Assembly (NCBI RefSeq): GCF_003259375.1
Contig: NZ_QLLN01000003.1
Coordinates: forward strand, 672,955 to 736,954
Origin: Arenibacter echinorum
GTDB lineage: Bacteria; Bacteroidota; Bacteroidia; Flavobacteriales; Flavobacteriaceae
Length of the DNA stretch: 64,000 nucleotides
Direction of reading: 5' to 3'
Below the pieces are notes generated by a model that worked only from the letters and a program-made list of their open reading frames with translations, was not told the DNA's origin and ran no database searches. The position numbers were made by a program, and so were the translations under genes. Shown here piece after piece: positions 16,552 to 25,034 of the stretch; the stretch's first letter is position 1; each line of letters starts with the position of its first letter.

Positions 16552-17655
16552 TCAGACCTTAATGTAAATCTTCTTTTTGTCCAACCAAAGTCCTATCAAC
16601 CAACATAACATCATAAACACCAAGGCGAAGATGAAAGACCCGTAATAAGGTCCGAACCAACTGAATCCCTTTTCGTAGATATAATTGTACAAACTTTGAT
16701 TTTCATTAACCCTTACAAAAAGCAAGGTTATTGCCAAATATTCTGACAATAGATATATGAAAAGGGAGTTCTTTCCAAAGATTTCGAAAAAATTAAAGTT
16801 TATGGGCCTTTTAACAAATTCGATAGCATAAATCAAAATGGAAAGCACAATGATGTCGAGGCCAATTGTAAGAATCACAAACGAACTTGTCCATAATTTT
16901 TTATTGACAGGAAAGCTTAAATTCCAAAAATACGCAACGGCCAATAATCCTGCAGCTACCATTAGCATTTTGGCCAATTTTTCATAAGTAATACCCCCTT
17001 GGATTACATACTGTCCCACGACATATCCAGCTATTACATTACAGATAGCGGGTAAGGTGCTTAACAGCCCTTCAGGATCGAATGGAAGCCCATCACCCCC
17101 ATAAAGGTGGCTGTCACCGAGAAGAAACCTATCCAGGGTCCTAACCAGGTTGCCTTCCAAAGTATAGTCACCAAAGGCACTAAGCAACCCCCAATAACCC
17201 AAGAGGATAATTGCCGATGCGATAATGAGCTGGCGGTTGGTGAGAAAATAAATCATGGTTGCTCCAATAAAATAACAAAGTGCTATTCGCTGCAACACTC
17301 CCAATATTCGCGTTTCACTAAAAGGAACCAAGGCCAGACCCCCTGAGTCTGTCCATGATACAAAGGGAAACCAATACATCATATATCCCAATAGAAAGAT
17401 AATTAAGGTCCTTTTTATAATTTTCTGAAAAACTTCCGAAGGGGGTTTATCGCCCCATCTGGACTTAACAAATGCAAATGCATTTCCTACCGCAAAAAGA
17501 AAAGAAGGAAAAACCAAGTCGGTCGGAGTAAACCCATTCCAATTGGCATGTAGTAACGGAGCGAAAGTAAGTTCCCAATCTCCCGGAGTATTAACGACTA
17601 TCATCAGGCAAATAGTCAATCCGCGGAACACGTCGAGTGCCTTGAATCTTTTCAT
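16552..17655 (-). CDS. NagX / DUF5009-type acyltransferase-like membrane protein
   Basis: The start chosen is ATG 17655 (MKRFKALDVFRG), giving 367 residues; 17679 is an alternative. The opening FKALDVFRGLTICLMIVVNT with the following GFTPTDLVFPSFLFAVGNA is the signature of the DUF5009 / heparan-alpha-glucosaminide N-acetyltransferase-like family (bacterial NagX). About ten transmembrane helices are visible. These proteins are thought to acetylate or transport amino-sugars at the inner membrane, but bacterial activity is not firmly known. The gene stands alone, leftward. Confidence 0.85.
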   Translation of the reverse strand: MKRFKALDVFRGLTICLMIVVNTPGDWELTFAPLLHANWNGFTPTDLVFPSFLFAVGNAFAFVKSRWGDKPPSEVFQKIIKRTLIIFLLGYMMYWFPFVSWTDSGGLALVPFSETRILGVLQRIALCYFIGATMIYFLTNRQLIIASAIILLGYWGLLSAFGDYTLEGNLVRTLDRFLLGDSHLYGGDGLPFDPEGLLSTLPAICNVIAGYVVGQYVIQGGITYEKLAKMLMVAAGLLAVAYFWNLSFPVNKKLWTSSFVILTIGLDIIVLSILIYAIEFVKRPINFNFFEIFGKNSLFIYLLSEYLAITLLFVRVNENQSLYNYIYEKGFSWFGPYYGSFIFALVFMMLCWLIGLWLDKKKIYIKV

Positions 17656-17860
17656 AATAAATTGCATTTTATTTGGCATCTAAGTTAAACAGTACTATTG
17701 TTCTACCAAATTAATTACCCATTTTCATTGATTCTTATTAAATCTCCGATATACGACTCTCAAAATGTGAAAACATTGTGTGGATAAACTTCTAGTTTAC
17801 TTTATAAAAACCTGCAGCAAACACCATAATATGAATTGTTACCTAAACTAACCTAAAAAA

Positions 17861-17886
17861 TAACCCCGATGAAAACACCGGGGTTA
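17861..17886 (-). terminator. Terminator of the OsmC gene
   Basis: The hairpin TAACCCCG / CGGGGTTA with a 10-base loop is followed on the minus strand by a T-rich run (complement of the AAAAAA at 17855-17860). It lies 31 bases after the OsmC stop. Confidence 0.8.
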
Positions 17887-17916
17887 CTTTAACTGAACAA
17901 CTGTTGTAATATTAAA

Positions 17917-18339
17917 TTATGCCAGTATGGGCTCCAGTTTTGCTGATTCTTGAAATTCCCATTCTCCCCTGACCAGGCGTGTAACATAACAGTTATCGGC
18001 TTCACTGATCAATAACTCCCTTTGTTCCTGGGTGAGGTTTCCCTGGATTTGGATGTTGGATTCCACTATGGTTTTAAAGCTGCCATTGGGTTGGCGCACT
18101 GCCGTTTGTTCCAATTGGGCATCGACCTCCCCAATTTCCCAGCCTTTTCTTCGGGCTACATTTCTTATTGTGGCCACTTTGCACATAGAGATCCCAGCCA
18201 ATACCAATTCCACTGGAGAAAACCCTAAATCGGTACCTTTGGAAGGGATTGGCTCGTCCCCGAGTATAGCATGTTTTCCATTACTTATAACTGATTGATA
18301 GCCTACCGGTAAATTTTTGATGTTTATTTTTGTACTCAT
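17917..18339 (-). CDS. OsmC-family peroxiredoxin-like protein
   Basis: The 140-residue protein has the OsmC/Ohr fold: GFSPVELVLAGISMCKVATI (about residues 39-58) carries the first conserved cysteine in a helix, and EADNCYVTRLVRGEW (about residues 113-127) the second. Pairs of cysteines in this arrangement reduce organic hydroperoxides using thiols. The gene is 67 bases downstream of the AhpD-like gene and shares its orientation, consistent with a peroxide-defence unit controlled by the AraC regulator at 19022. Confidence 0.9.
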   Translation of the reverse strand: MSTKINIKNLPVGYQSVISNGKHAILGDEPIPSKGTDLGFSPVELVLAGISMCKVATIRNVARRKGWEIGEVDAQLEQTAVRQPNGSFKTIVESNIQIQGNLTQEQRELLISEADNCYVTRLVRGEWEFQESAKLEPILA

Positions 18340-18406
18340 TTTATTTCATGTTTTATGCCCATCGAAGTTAAAATCAACAATGGGGAATTTATTGACTAAT
18401 TCTGAT

Positions 18407-18955
18407 TTATATGGCTGTGGTCTGTAGCTCTTCCACTAAAGGAAAATCTATTTCAAAATCCGCCAAATTGTGAATCAAGTTACTAATGGTCTTGTCTCCG
18501 ATAACAATTACCGCATCGATCATATTGGCTTCCGAATATCCGGCTTCAAAGAATTCCTCTTTTATTTTTTCAGAGGCTCTTCCCTTATTTTCAACCGTAT
18601 CCAATACGAACCTTGCCAAGGCATCCAGTTTACCGTCAAAACTGGCAGCACCCGTCCTAATCTCTAAAATTTGATCTTCGGTAAAACCGTTCATTTTACC
18701 AATTTGGGTATGGGCGGACAAACAGTAGTTACATCCATTAAACTGACTCACCACTAGATTAATAACTTCCTTCTCCTTAGCTTTTAGGGTTGTTTTCCTA
18801 TTCTGTAATGTTAGGTAATCTCCTAAGGCAGTCTCATTCTTTGCGTAGTAGGCATACAAATTTGGGACGAACCCAACGGCCTTTTGTAAATTGTCGAAAA
18901 TTGCTTGATTGTTGATAGATACTTCTTCTCTACTAGGTACTTGAAATCTTTCCAT
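18407..18955 (-). CDS. Carboxymuconolactone decarboxylase / AhpD-like peroxidase
   Basis: The 182-residue helical protein has the AhpD core motif CNYCLSAHTQIGKMNG (about residues 75-90), with the CxxC redox pair and the conserved His. The N-terminus EVSINNQAIFDNLQKAVGFV and the later ALARFVLDTVENKGR helix match CMD-family peroxidase-related proteins. It likely takes part in hydroperoxide reduction with the downstream OsmC protein. A CATCTTTG -7-type box on the minus strand (18993-19000) lies about 37 bases upstream of its start, so it may have its own promoter after the AraC gene. Confidence 0.9.
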   Translation of the reverse strand: MERFQVPSREEVSINNQAIFDNLQKAVGFVPNLYAYYAKNETALGDYLTLQNRKTTLKAKEKEVINLVVSQFNGCNYCLSAHTQIGKMNGFTEDQILEIRTGAASFDGKLDALARFVLDTVENKGRASEKIKEEFFEAGYSEANMIDAVIVIGDKTISNLIHNLADFEIDFPLVEELQTTAI

Positions 18956-19021
18956 TGTCTTTTATTTAATTGTTGTACTTAATTTAACAATGCAAAGATG
19001 CGACCGGGAAGAAGGGTTTTG

Positions 19022-19882
19022 TTAGGTAGTAATTCCCGAAGAATTGGCAATTGTTCCCAAATCCCCTTTTTCTTTAAATTCCGAAGGGGAAATGCCCTCT
19101 TGTTTCTTAAAAAATCGACTAAAAGCCTGGATGTCCTCAAATCCCAATTGGTAAGCTATTTCCTTGACGGGCTTATCTGTATAGTACAGCATCCGTCTGG
19201 CTTCCAGTGCTATACGTTCATGTATATATTTCAAAGGCGATTTAGAATCCATTTTTGAAAAAACGTTGGATATGGTTTTTGGAGATTTATGCAGCAATTC
19301 GGCATAATCCGCAACGCTGTGTTTGTGTCTAAAATGCTGCTCTACTAGAAAATTAAATTCCCGAACAAGGTCCGTTTCATTGCGCTCCGCTGGATAGTTT
19401 TCCTGATTTTTATAAAGTCTGGCGCACAATATAAGGTACCTTTTTAACATCATTTGCAGCATATCTATCTGCAAATTATCATTGGACTTCATTTCTATAA
19501 TAAACATTTTCCAGAGCGTATCAAATTTTTCATGATCCTCCTGGTCAAGGGCAATCACCGGGAGTTGGGAAGCGCCAAAAAATAGGATTCCCTTACATCC
19601 TACCTCGCTATCATGGTCCAGAATACAATAAAAGGGTCTATTAAACCTTAATAATCTTATTTCTCCTATTTTCTTAGGAACAATCTGATGGAACTCCGTT
19701 AAAAAAATGATTTGGTTTTTAGAAAACACTTCTTCCTTTCCATCAATAATAAGAATATTTGTATCGGATTGAAACCACAAAATAGTGAGGCTACTTTCAA
19801 TTTGTTCCTTTAAGATATCACAACTATGACTGTCAATAGTATCTAAAAAAAGATATTCTTCGGTATGCCCAATAAATTTCAT
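19022..19882 (-). CDS. AraC-family transcriptional regulator
   Basis: The start chosen is ATG 19882 (MKFIGHTEEYLFLD), giving 286 residues; AAGGAG seven bases upstream of this ATG supports it over the frame start at 19936. The C-terminal 100 residues are a standard AraC DNA-binding domain: HSVADYAELLHKSPKTISNV, then KPVKEIAYQLGFEDIQAFSR and FFKKQEGISPSEFKE. The N-terminal region is a poorly conserved sensor (cupin-like, EVFSKNQIIFLTEFH). It lies 66 bases upstream of the AhpD-like gene in the same direction and may regulate that pair. Confidence 0.9.
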   Translation of the reverse strand: MKFIGHTEEYLFLDTIDSHSCDILKEQIESSLTILWFQSDTNILIIDGKEEVFSKNQIIFLTEFHQIVPKKIGEIRLLRFNRPFYCILDHDSEVGCKGILFFGASQLPVIALDQEDHEKFDTLWKMFIIEMKSNDNLQIDMLQMMLKRYLILCARLYKNQENYPAERNETDLVREFNFLVEQHFRHKHSVADYAELLHKSPKTISNVFSKMDSKSPLKYIHERIALEARRMLYYTDKPVKEIAYQLGFEDIQAFSRFFKKQEGISPSEFKEKGDLGTIANSSGITT

Positions 19883-20043
19883 AAAATGCTCCTTGTCTTT
19901 CAGATACTTGTTATACCAAATTGGATTGCTCCACAATGCCAGAAATTAGTATTCCTTACTTTCTGTTGGTCGTAAGAACACAATAGGGCTTTCATTTTAA
20001 AAGGTAAGATTCTAAAAGTTAAAAGGCAAATAAGAACTTGTAG

Positions 20044-20064
20044 CTTCGACTACGCTCAGCCACC
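20044..20064. repeat. Single REP-like unit
   Basis: The 21-base unit, beginning CTTCGACTACGCTCAG and followed by CCACC, is related to the repeat block at 16344-16458. It lies in the 300-base space between the AraC and agmatine deiminase genes, which otherwise holds no feature I can name. Confidence 0.55.
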
Positions 20065-20187
20065 GAATGCACGGTACGGAGATTATTCCTAGCTATCGGT
20101 TATCGAGACGTCCGGAAATTGGGCTCATGTCCAAAGTGCCTGCAGATTAAGGAAGCGCAGTTGAAACCTATTTGAAGGCTAACAATA

Positions 20188-21216
20188 TTACACAGGTATC
20201 TGTTGGCTCAAACAATGTAGCGTCCCAAAGCCCCATATAAGATCAATGGCACTAATACCTATGACCTCCCTATCGGGAAAGCAGCTAGCTAAGGTATTCA
20301 AGGCAATTCTATCGGCTGCATCATTGAATGTAGGAACTAAAACACAATTGTTTAAAATCAAGAAATTAGCGTAACTGGCCGGCAAGGTCAAACCTTCGAA
20401 CAAGATATCCTTAGGCATTGGCAAGGTTATGATCTTTGGAGATCTACCATCTTCCAACTTAGCCTTTTTTAAGCGCTCCAAATTATCTTGGAGAGCCTTA
20501 TAATTTTTGTGCTTTAAGTCCGATTCCGCAACGGTTACAATAGTCTCTTCATCCACAAACCTACACAAATCGTCTATATGACCATGGGTATCATCCCCTA
20601 TAATGCCATCCCCCACCCAAATGGTATTGGTTATACCTAGGTATTCCTTAAAGATAGCTTCATAATCCGCTTTGGTAAAGTTAGCATTTCTAACCTGTAC
20701 CTTCGGGTGCAAGAGACACTCCTCTGAAGTGATCAGAGTTCCCTTACCATTCACTTCCAACGCCCCACCTTCCAAAACCACGGGTTTTCCTTTGTAAACC
20801 ACTTGCGTCAAGGGTACTTTCAAGACTTCCGAAATGGCCTTGGGCACCTTTCTATCCAATTTATAATTGGAGTATTTGGCCCAACCATTAAAGTTAAAAT
20901 TTAAGGCTTCCCGGCTCTGACCATTTTTAACAATAATGGGCCCGGAATCGCGCATCCAACTGCGGTTGGTCTTTTGAATTATAAATGTGACTTTTTTAAG
21001 GTTTACGGTGGCCATTTCCAGCATTTCCGTAACCTTTGCCCTATGATGGGAACTGTCTACTACCAGAAAGACCTGCTCATAGGTAGCCACCTTTTTAATG
21101 AATTCTACAAAAGCCCATTGAATGGCACCGTACTTACCGGGCCAATCGTTACCGTTATGGGGAAAACAGAGCAAAATGCCCTGTTGTTTTTCCCATTCTG
21201 CAGGAAACCCTCTCAT
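20188..21216 (-). CDS. aguA: Agmatine deiminase
   Basis: The 342-residue protein is a member of the peptidylarginine-deiminase-type guanidino-modifying superfamily. The opening MRGFPAEWEKQQGILLCFPH, the NRSWMRDSGPIIVK segment, the catalytic GDDTHGHIDDLCRF (Asp and His) and the C-terminal nucleophile in FGTLHCLSQQIP are all present. It converts agmatine to N-carbamoylputrescine plus ammonia. Its ATG directly follows the TAA of the amidase gene (TAA-ATG, no gap), so the two proteins are made from one coupled transcript and complete agmatine-to-putrescine conversion. The first enzyme, arginine decarboxylase, is not in this window. Confidence 0.94.
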   Translation of the reverse strand: MRGFPAEWEKQQGILLCFPHNGNDWPGKYGAIQWAFVEFIKKVATYEQVFLVVDSSHHRAKVTEMLEMATVNLKKVTFIIQKTNRSWMRDSGPIIVKNGQSREALNFNFNGWAKYSNYKLDRKVPKAISEVLKVPLTQVVYKGKPVVLEGGALEVNGKGTLITSEECLLHPKVQVRNANFTKADYEAIFKEYLGITNTIWVGDGIIGDDTHGHIDDLCRFVDEETIVTVAESDLKHKNYKALQDNLERLKKAKLEDGRSPKIITLPMPKDILFEGLTLPASYANFLILNNCVLVPTFNDAADRIALNTLASCFPDREVIGISAIDLIWGFGTLHCLSQQIPV

Positions 21217-22098
21217 TTAATCCAAAGCTCTTTTGGTGATATCTGCAAAGGCATCTATACGCCGATCTCTAAAGAATGGCCAATTCTGACGTACATTTTC
21301 CTGTAGATCCAGATCCACCTCTGCTATAAGAATCTCTTCCTTATCGTGGGAAGCCTCGGCCAAGATTTCACCTTGAGGGCCTGCGATAAACGACTTTCCC
21401 CAAAATTCTATACCCGCTGTATTGGGGAGATATTGCTCCAAGCCAATTCTATTGGCGGCAGCCACAAATATCCCGTTAGCCACGGCGTGACCTTTCATTA
21501 CGTTCATCCAGGCATTGTATTGCTTTTCCCCGTATTGCTCCTTTTCTTGTGGATGCCAGCCAATGGCCGTTGGGTAAAATAAAACTTCAGCACCTTTAAG
21601 AGCAGTAAGCCGTGCCGCTTCAGGATACCATTGATCCCAACATATTAGGGTTCCTATATTCCCTTTTTTGGTAGGATTGTTCTTAAAGCCCAGATCCCCA
21701 GGAGTAAAATAGAATTTTTCATAAAAATGAGGATCGTCCGGAATGTGCATTTTTCGGTATAGTCCGGCTTCGGTGCCATCGGTGTCAATAATGTAAGCAC
21801 TATTGTGATAAATACCAGCCATTCGCTTTTCAAAGAATGGCACAATAATTACCACCCCCAGCTCCTTGGCCAAGGCACTAAAGGCTTTAAAAGAGGTACC
21901 GTACAATGGCTCTGCCAAGGCAAAATTGTCCGTGTCCTCACTCTGACAAAAGTAATGGCTACTATATAGTTCCGGGAGACATATAACCTCTGCCCCTTGA
22001 TCAGCTGCTTTTTTAACCCAAGCGATGCATTTTTTCAAATTGTTTTCAGCAACATCGTTGAGGTTTAACTGTACTACTGCAATCTTGTATTTCTTCAT
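21217..22098 (-). CDS. aguB: N-carbamoylputrescine amidase
   Basis: The start chosen is ATG 22098 (MKKYKIAVVQLNLND), giving 293 residues; an extension to 22170 is hydrophobic and unlike the family. The nitrilase catalytic triad is visible: Glu in CLPELYSSHYF, Lys in YRKMHIPDD and Cys in LICWDQWYPEAARL. The PDDPHFYEKFYFTPGD stretch is typical of the AguB/CPA branch. It hydrolyses N-carbamoylputrescine to putrescine, CO2 and ammonia, and its stop codon abuts the start of aguA. Confidence 0.94.
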   Translation of the reverse strand: MKKYKIAVVQLNLNDVAENNLKKCIAWVKKAADQGAEVICLPELYSSHYFCQSEDTDNFALAEPLYGTSFKAFSALAKELGVVIIVPFFEKRMAGIYHNSAYIIDTDGTEAGLYRKMHIPDDPHFYEKFYFTPGDLGFKNNPTKKGNIGTLICWDQWYPEAARLTALKGAEVLFYPTAIGWHPQEKEQYGEKQYNAWMNVMKGHAVANGIFVAAANRIGLEQYLPNTAGIEFWGKSFIAGPQGEILAEASHDKEEILIAEVDLDLQENVRQNWPFFRDRRIDAFADITKRALD

Positions 22099-22199
22099 GC
22101 TGTTATAATAAAAGATGTTGCAAAAGTAATATATAATAAATAATATTCCGCCCATTTTAGCTGAACACAAAAAGAACTTCTCAACAATAAAACAAGTAT

Positions 22200-22406
22200 C
22201 TACAGTAGTTCTTTACAGAAATAACCATTGGAATTTAACACTATTTCTATATTGGATGTAATATTCCCAACAGTTTCAATACGCAGTATATTATCACAAT
22301 CCTCAAAATCGAAATCTACTTTTAATATCTCCTTGAACAGATTTAAAAACTGTCTGACTCTGGACTCCTGATCTTCACTTATATTGGCCTTAAAAATTGT
22401 AATCAT
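22200..22406 (-). CDS. Small conserved-looking protein of unknown function
   Basis: The start chosen is ATG 22406 (MITIFKANISEDQESRV), giving 68 residues; the frame start at 22433 would overlap the upstream gene. The protein is acidic, soluble and resembles a small ferredoxin-fold (HMA-like) layout with a beta-alpha-beta pattern, but it lacks a CxxC metal motif; a lone pair DCDN and FCKELL contain its cysteines. It follows the metallo-hydrolase gene after 14 bases, so it is probably the third gene of the TetR operon. No function is claimed. Confidence 0.6.
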   Translation of the reverse strand: MITIFKANISEDQESRVRQFLNLFKEILKVDFDFEDCDNILRIETVGNITSNIEIVLNSNGYFCKELL

Positions 22407-22420
22407 TAGATTTATCAAGG

Positions 22421-23542
22421 TTATTTCCACCAATGGGAGGTTGTTTCTTCCAATCGATTAAGGTTGATAGGTTCGCCAATTCTTGGAGTTAGTACATCCA
22501 AGTTTAATTCCTTTGCCCTGTTGGTAACCCGCTCTACAGGTTCTGTCCAAGGATGCATTGCCAACTTGAAGGCCCCCCAGTGGATGGGCATTATTTGTTT
22601 TGCCTTAACGTCCAATCCGGCCTGGGCCGTCTGTTCTGGAAACATATGTATATCGGGCCACATCTCATTGTATTGTCCGCATTCTATCATCGCAAAATCG
22701 AAAGGTCCATACTTGTCTCCTATCTCCTTAAAATGTGGGCCATAACCGCTGTCGCCACTAAAGAAAACATTATCCTTTTCGGATTGTATCACCCAAGAAC
22801 TCCACAAGGTGTTGGCCCTATCGGAAAAACCCCTTCCAGAAAAATGCTGGGCTGGGGTACATTTAAAAACCAATCCCTCATGGGTAACTTCCTGCCACCA
22901 ATCCAGCTCAACAATACGCTCTTTTTCAACGCCCCATTTTTGCAAGTGTGCCCCTACCCCTAAAGGAGTGTAAAACATATTCACCTTGTTCTTTAATTTC
23001 TGAATAGAGCCGTAATCCAAATGATCATAGTGGTCGTGGGAAATTATAACAGCATCGATTCTAGGAAGTTTTTCCACCTCGATCGGCAGCTCTTTACTAA
23101 AACGATTGGAGCCCAACATGGGATGCGGTGCAGGGACCTTCCCGAACATGGGGTCTATCAAGATTGTTTTGTTGCTGATTTGCAATAGAAAAGCGGAATG
23201 ACCAAACCAAATAAGCCGTGTACTGTCTTGATATTCAACAATATTCAATGAATCCAATTTAGCCACTGGAATATCCTTACTAGGTTTGGTAAGTGGTGTG
23301 GGGCCAAAGAAACCTGCCAAACTCTTTCCCATATCCCGCATACTCATGTCCAGTTTAACATTACCCTTATTAATAAATTTCCCATTAATATAATTCGGGG
23401 ATTTATCATAGATCCTTTTCTGCTCCAAGGTAGGTGCCCCACCAAACTCTGGGCTCAAATACAAAAATAGAACCCCTATTACAATCACGAATAGAAGTCC
23501 GCTTCCAATTACTATACTCATTTTCTTTATTATTTTTTTCAA
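22421..23542 (-). CDS. Membrane-anchored metallo-beta-lactamase-fold hydrolase (NAPE-PLD/UlaG-like)
   Basis: The 373-residue protein has one N-terminal transmembrane anchor (about residues 8-30) and a metallo-hydrolase domain. WFGHSAFLLQI opens the fold, the metal motif is SHDHYDHLD (about residues 173-181), further ligands follow in PAQHFSGRG and FSGDSGYG, and the last histidine is in MPIHWGAFKL. The layout is that of N-acyl-phosphatidylethanolamine phospholipase D-like and UlaG-like lactonase enzymes. The gene lies between a TetR regulator (80 bases upstream) and a small unknown gene. Confidence 0.88.
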   Translation of the reverse strand: MKKIIKKMSIVIGSGLLFVIVIGVLFLYLSPEFGGAPTLEQKRIYDKSPNYINGKFINKGNVKLDMSMRDMGKSLAGFFGPTPLTKPSKDIPVAKLDSLNIVEYQDSTRLIWFGHSAFLLQISNKTILIDPMFGKVPAPHPMLGSNRFSKELPIEVEKLPRIDAVIISHDHYDHLDYGSIQKLKNKVNMFYTPLGVGAHLQKWGVEKERIVELDWWQEVTHEGLVFKCTPAQHFSGRGFSDRANTLWSSWVIQSEKDNVFFSGDSGYGPHFKEIGDKYGPFDFAMIECGQYNEMWPDIHMFPEQTAQAGLDVKAKQIMPIHWGAFKLAMHPWTEPVERVTNRAKELNLDVLTPRIGEPINLNRLEETTSHWWK

Positions 23543-23622
23543 TGGATAATTACTTTTCGCAGCGAATGCCGCATTTAATACATTTATTATCGAATTTTTA
23601 TTCTGTTATTATTCAAAAAAAA

Positions 23623-24195
23623 CTAGCTTCTAATGGCATCCCAAACCATAGAGAACATAAAGTCGATATTTTTCTGGTTCAACTCCATTTTTCCATCCAT
23701 AATTAATTTTACGGTTTCCCCCATTAAGGCCCCTATTATGCCCATTAGAATGTTGTTGTCTATATTTTTGAGCAAGCCTTCCTTCTTCCCAAGTTCAATA
23801 AGGTTCATGGCCATTTTACTTTTTGTCTCCTTAACGGATATAGGTACCTTTTCGTAATAAGGCGATTTTTTCAACTGCTCCAAAAAGCTCATTTCCTTTT
23901 TGTTGTTAATACTGAAATTGATCCAAAATAGCCATAGCATTTTAAGTTTTAGCTTATAGGGCAAGTCCTCCGTTATTTCCTGCTCACTTCTCTGGGTTTC
24001 CCTTTGTATAAGCCCTATAGCAATGGAAACTATTAAATCTTCCTTATTCCTGTAATATACGTACAGTGTAGATACCGAAAGGCCAACACGACTTGCTAGG
24101 TCCGCCATCTTTATTCCTGCAAACCCTCTTTCGAAAACAACATCCAAAGTGTTTTCTACTATCGCCAATTGTTTTGTTTCATCTTTTACCCTCAC
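23623..24195 (-). CDS. TetR/AcrR-family regulator
   Basis: The 190-residue protein has the TetR N-terminal DNA-binding domain: VFERGFAGIKMADLASRVGL, then SVSTLYVYYRNKEDLIVS. The C-terminal ligand domain is helical and not further identifiable. The gene is the first of a leftward operon with the metallo-hydrolase and a small unknown gene. A -7 box (24200-24207) and a 20-bp palindrome (24216-24235) directly precede the ATG, indicating autorepression and a nearly leaderless mRNA. No alternative start with a longer leader fits the family. Confidence 0.92.
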   Translation of the reverse strand: MRVKDETKQLAIVENTLDVVFERGFAGIKMADLASRVGLSVSTLYVYYRNKEDLIVSIAIGLIQRETQRSEQEITEDLPYKLKLKMLWLFWINFSINNKKEMSFLEQLKKSPYYEKVPISVKETKSKMAMNLIELGKKEGLLKNIDNNILMGIIGALMGETVKLIMDGKMELNQKNIDFMFSMVWDAIRS

Positions 24196-24199
24196 GGTG

Positions 24200-24207
24200 C
24201 AAATGTA
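24200..24207 (-). promoter_or_regulatory. -7 box of the TetR gene (TACATTTG)
   Basis: On the minus strand TACATTTG matches TAnnTTTG and ends five bases before the ATG at 24195. The transcript should therefore begin at or within a base or two of the start codon. Confidence 0.55.
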
Positions 24208-24215
24208 AAATTTAA

Positions 24216-24235
24216 AATCGAATAAATATTCGATT
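24216..24235. promoter_or_regulatory. TetR operator candidate
   Basis: This is a 20-bp inverted repeat with perfect 8-base arms AATCGAAT/ATTCGATT around AAAT. It lies immediately upstream of the -7 box of the TetR gene, where a bound dimer would cover the -33 region. Confidence 0.65.
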
Positions 24236-24349
24236 ATGTAGATTTTGCTAATTTATTTTTTTATTGCTATTATTTTTTGGCTGCATATAAACTTCAAGAA
24301 CCTCTTTGGTCCTATCTAAATATTTTATTACCTAGAGCTAGGTGCAAGG

Positions 24350-24364
24350 AGATAATCCTTATCT
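24350..24364. promoter_or_regulatory. Small inverted repeats upstream of the second DoxX gene
   Basis: AGATAA-TCC-TTATCT (24350-24364) is a perfect 6-base inverted repeat, and CCTAG-AG-CTAGG lies just upstream at 24331-24342. They are 45-78 bases from the start at 24409. They could be operators, but short AT-rich repeats arise by chance. Confidence 0.3.
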
Positions 24365-24408
24365 TAGGAATTGATAACCCATACCAATTTTAAATAATCT
24401 AGTAACCT

Positions 24409-24798
24409 ATGCTTATTTTCTACTTTACCGTAGCTGCTAAAATCATCATTTTTATGAGTATTATAAATGTTTGGTTTTTCCGATTCAACAAGCCCACGCC
24501 ATGGAGAGGAGGTGACTCCAAATCCATGAAGGAAGAATTCGAAACCTATCGTCTGTCCCCTACCATAATGTATATCATTGGAACAATTAAAGTTTCCCTT
24601 GCCGTAATGTTGTTGATCTCTATTTGGATAAAAGATCTAAGCACCCCTGCGGCAGGCGCCATGGGAATTTTCATGCTGGGTGCCATAGCCATGCATTTTA
24701 AGGCCGATGATCCCAGTATCAAGTCTTTTCCTGCCTTGATCTTATTTATACTTTCGGTAGGGATTGTTGCTGGCGAAGTGGTATTGGCGGATTTATAG
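24409..24798 (+). CDS. DoxX-like membrane protein
   Basis: The 129-residue protein has four transmembrane helices (about residues 5-25, 52-72, 78-95 and 103-125), with TIMYIIGTIKVSLAVMLLIS in the second and HFKADDPSIKSFPA before the last, a layout common in DoxX-like family proteins. It is divergent from the TetR operon and could be a target of that regulator. The function is unknown. Confidence 0.75.
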   Translation: MLIFYFTVAAKIIIFMSIINVWFFRFNKPTPWRGGDSKSMKEEFETYRLSPTIMYIIGTIKVSLAVMLLISIWIKDLSTPAAGAMGIFMLGAIAMHFKADDPSIKSFPALILFILSVGIVAGEVVLADL

Positions 24799-24858
24799 AT
24801 CCAAGTCGGGCACTGGTCCCAATTAAAACAATCAAGTACTATTCAATAAGTAGAATCC

Positions 24859-24930
24859 ATGGAATTGGACTGGGAAAGTGTGTCCAATATGGGCATCGTA
24901 AAAACGCTAACAGTAATGGTTTATAAATAA
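24859..24930 (+). other. 23-codon open frame of doubtful status
   Basis: An ATG opens 23 codons (MELDWESVSNMGIVK onward) ending at a TAA five bases before the terminator hairpin. Its placement between DoxX and terminator is suggestive of a small gene or a degraded tail, but length alone gives little support. Confidence 0.2.
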
Positions 24931-24934
24931 AATT

Positions 24935-24967
24935 AAAAAGTGAAAGCCGAAGTGGCTTTCACTTTTT
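24935..24967. terminator. Strong bidirectional terminator
   Basis: A 14-base perfect stem (AAAAAGTGAAAGCC with its complement) around a GAAGT loop has A and T runs at its ends. It serves the rightward DoxX gene and the leftward J-KTSC gene. Confidence 0.9.
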
Positions 24968-25034
24968 AATAATCTGTCCTAAGCTTTGGTATTTTACCTT
25001 TTGCCTGGGAAGTTTCTCTTAATATTTATAAACT

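Noticed and set aside
24859..24930. A real small protein gene of 23 codons
   Set aside because: Length and lack of any family or ribosome-binding signal make it too weak; it is listed only as a doubtful frame.
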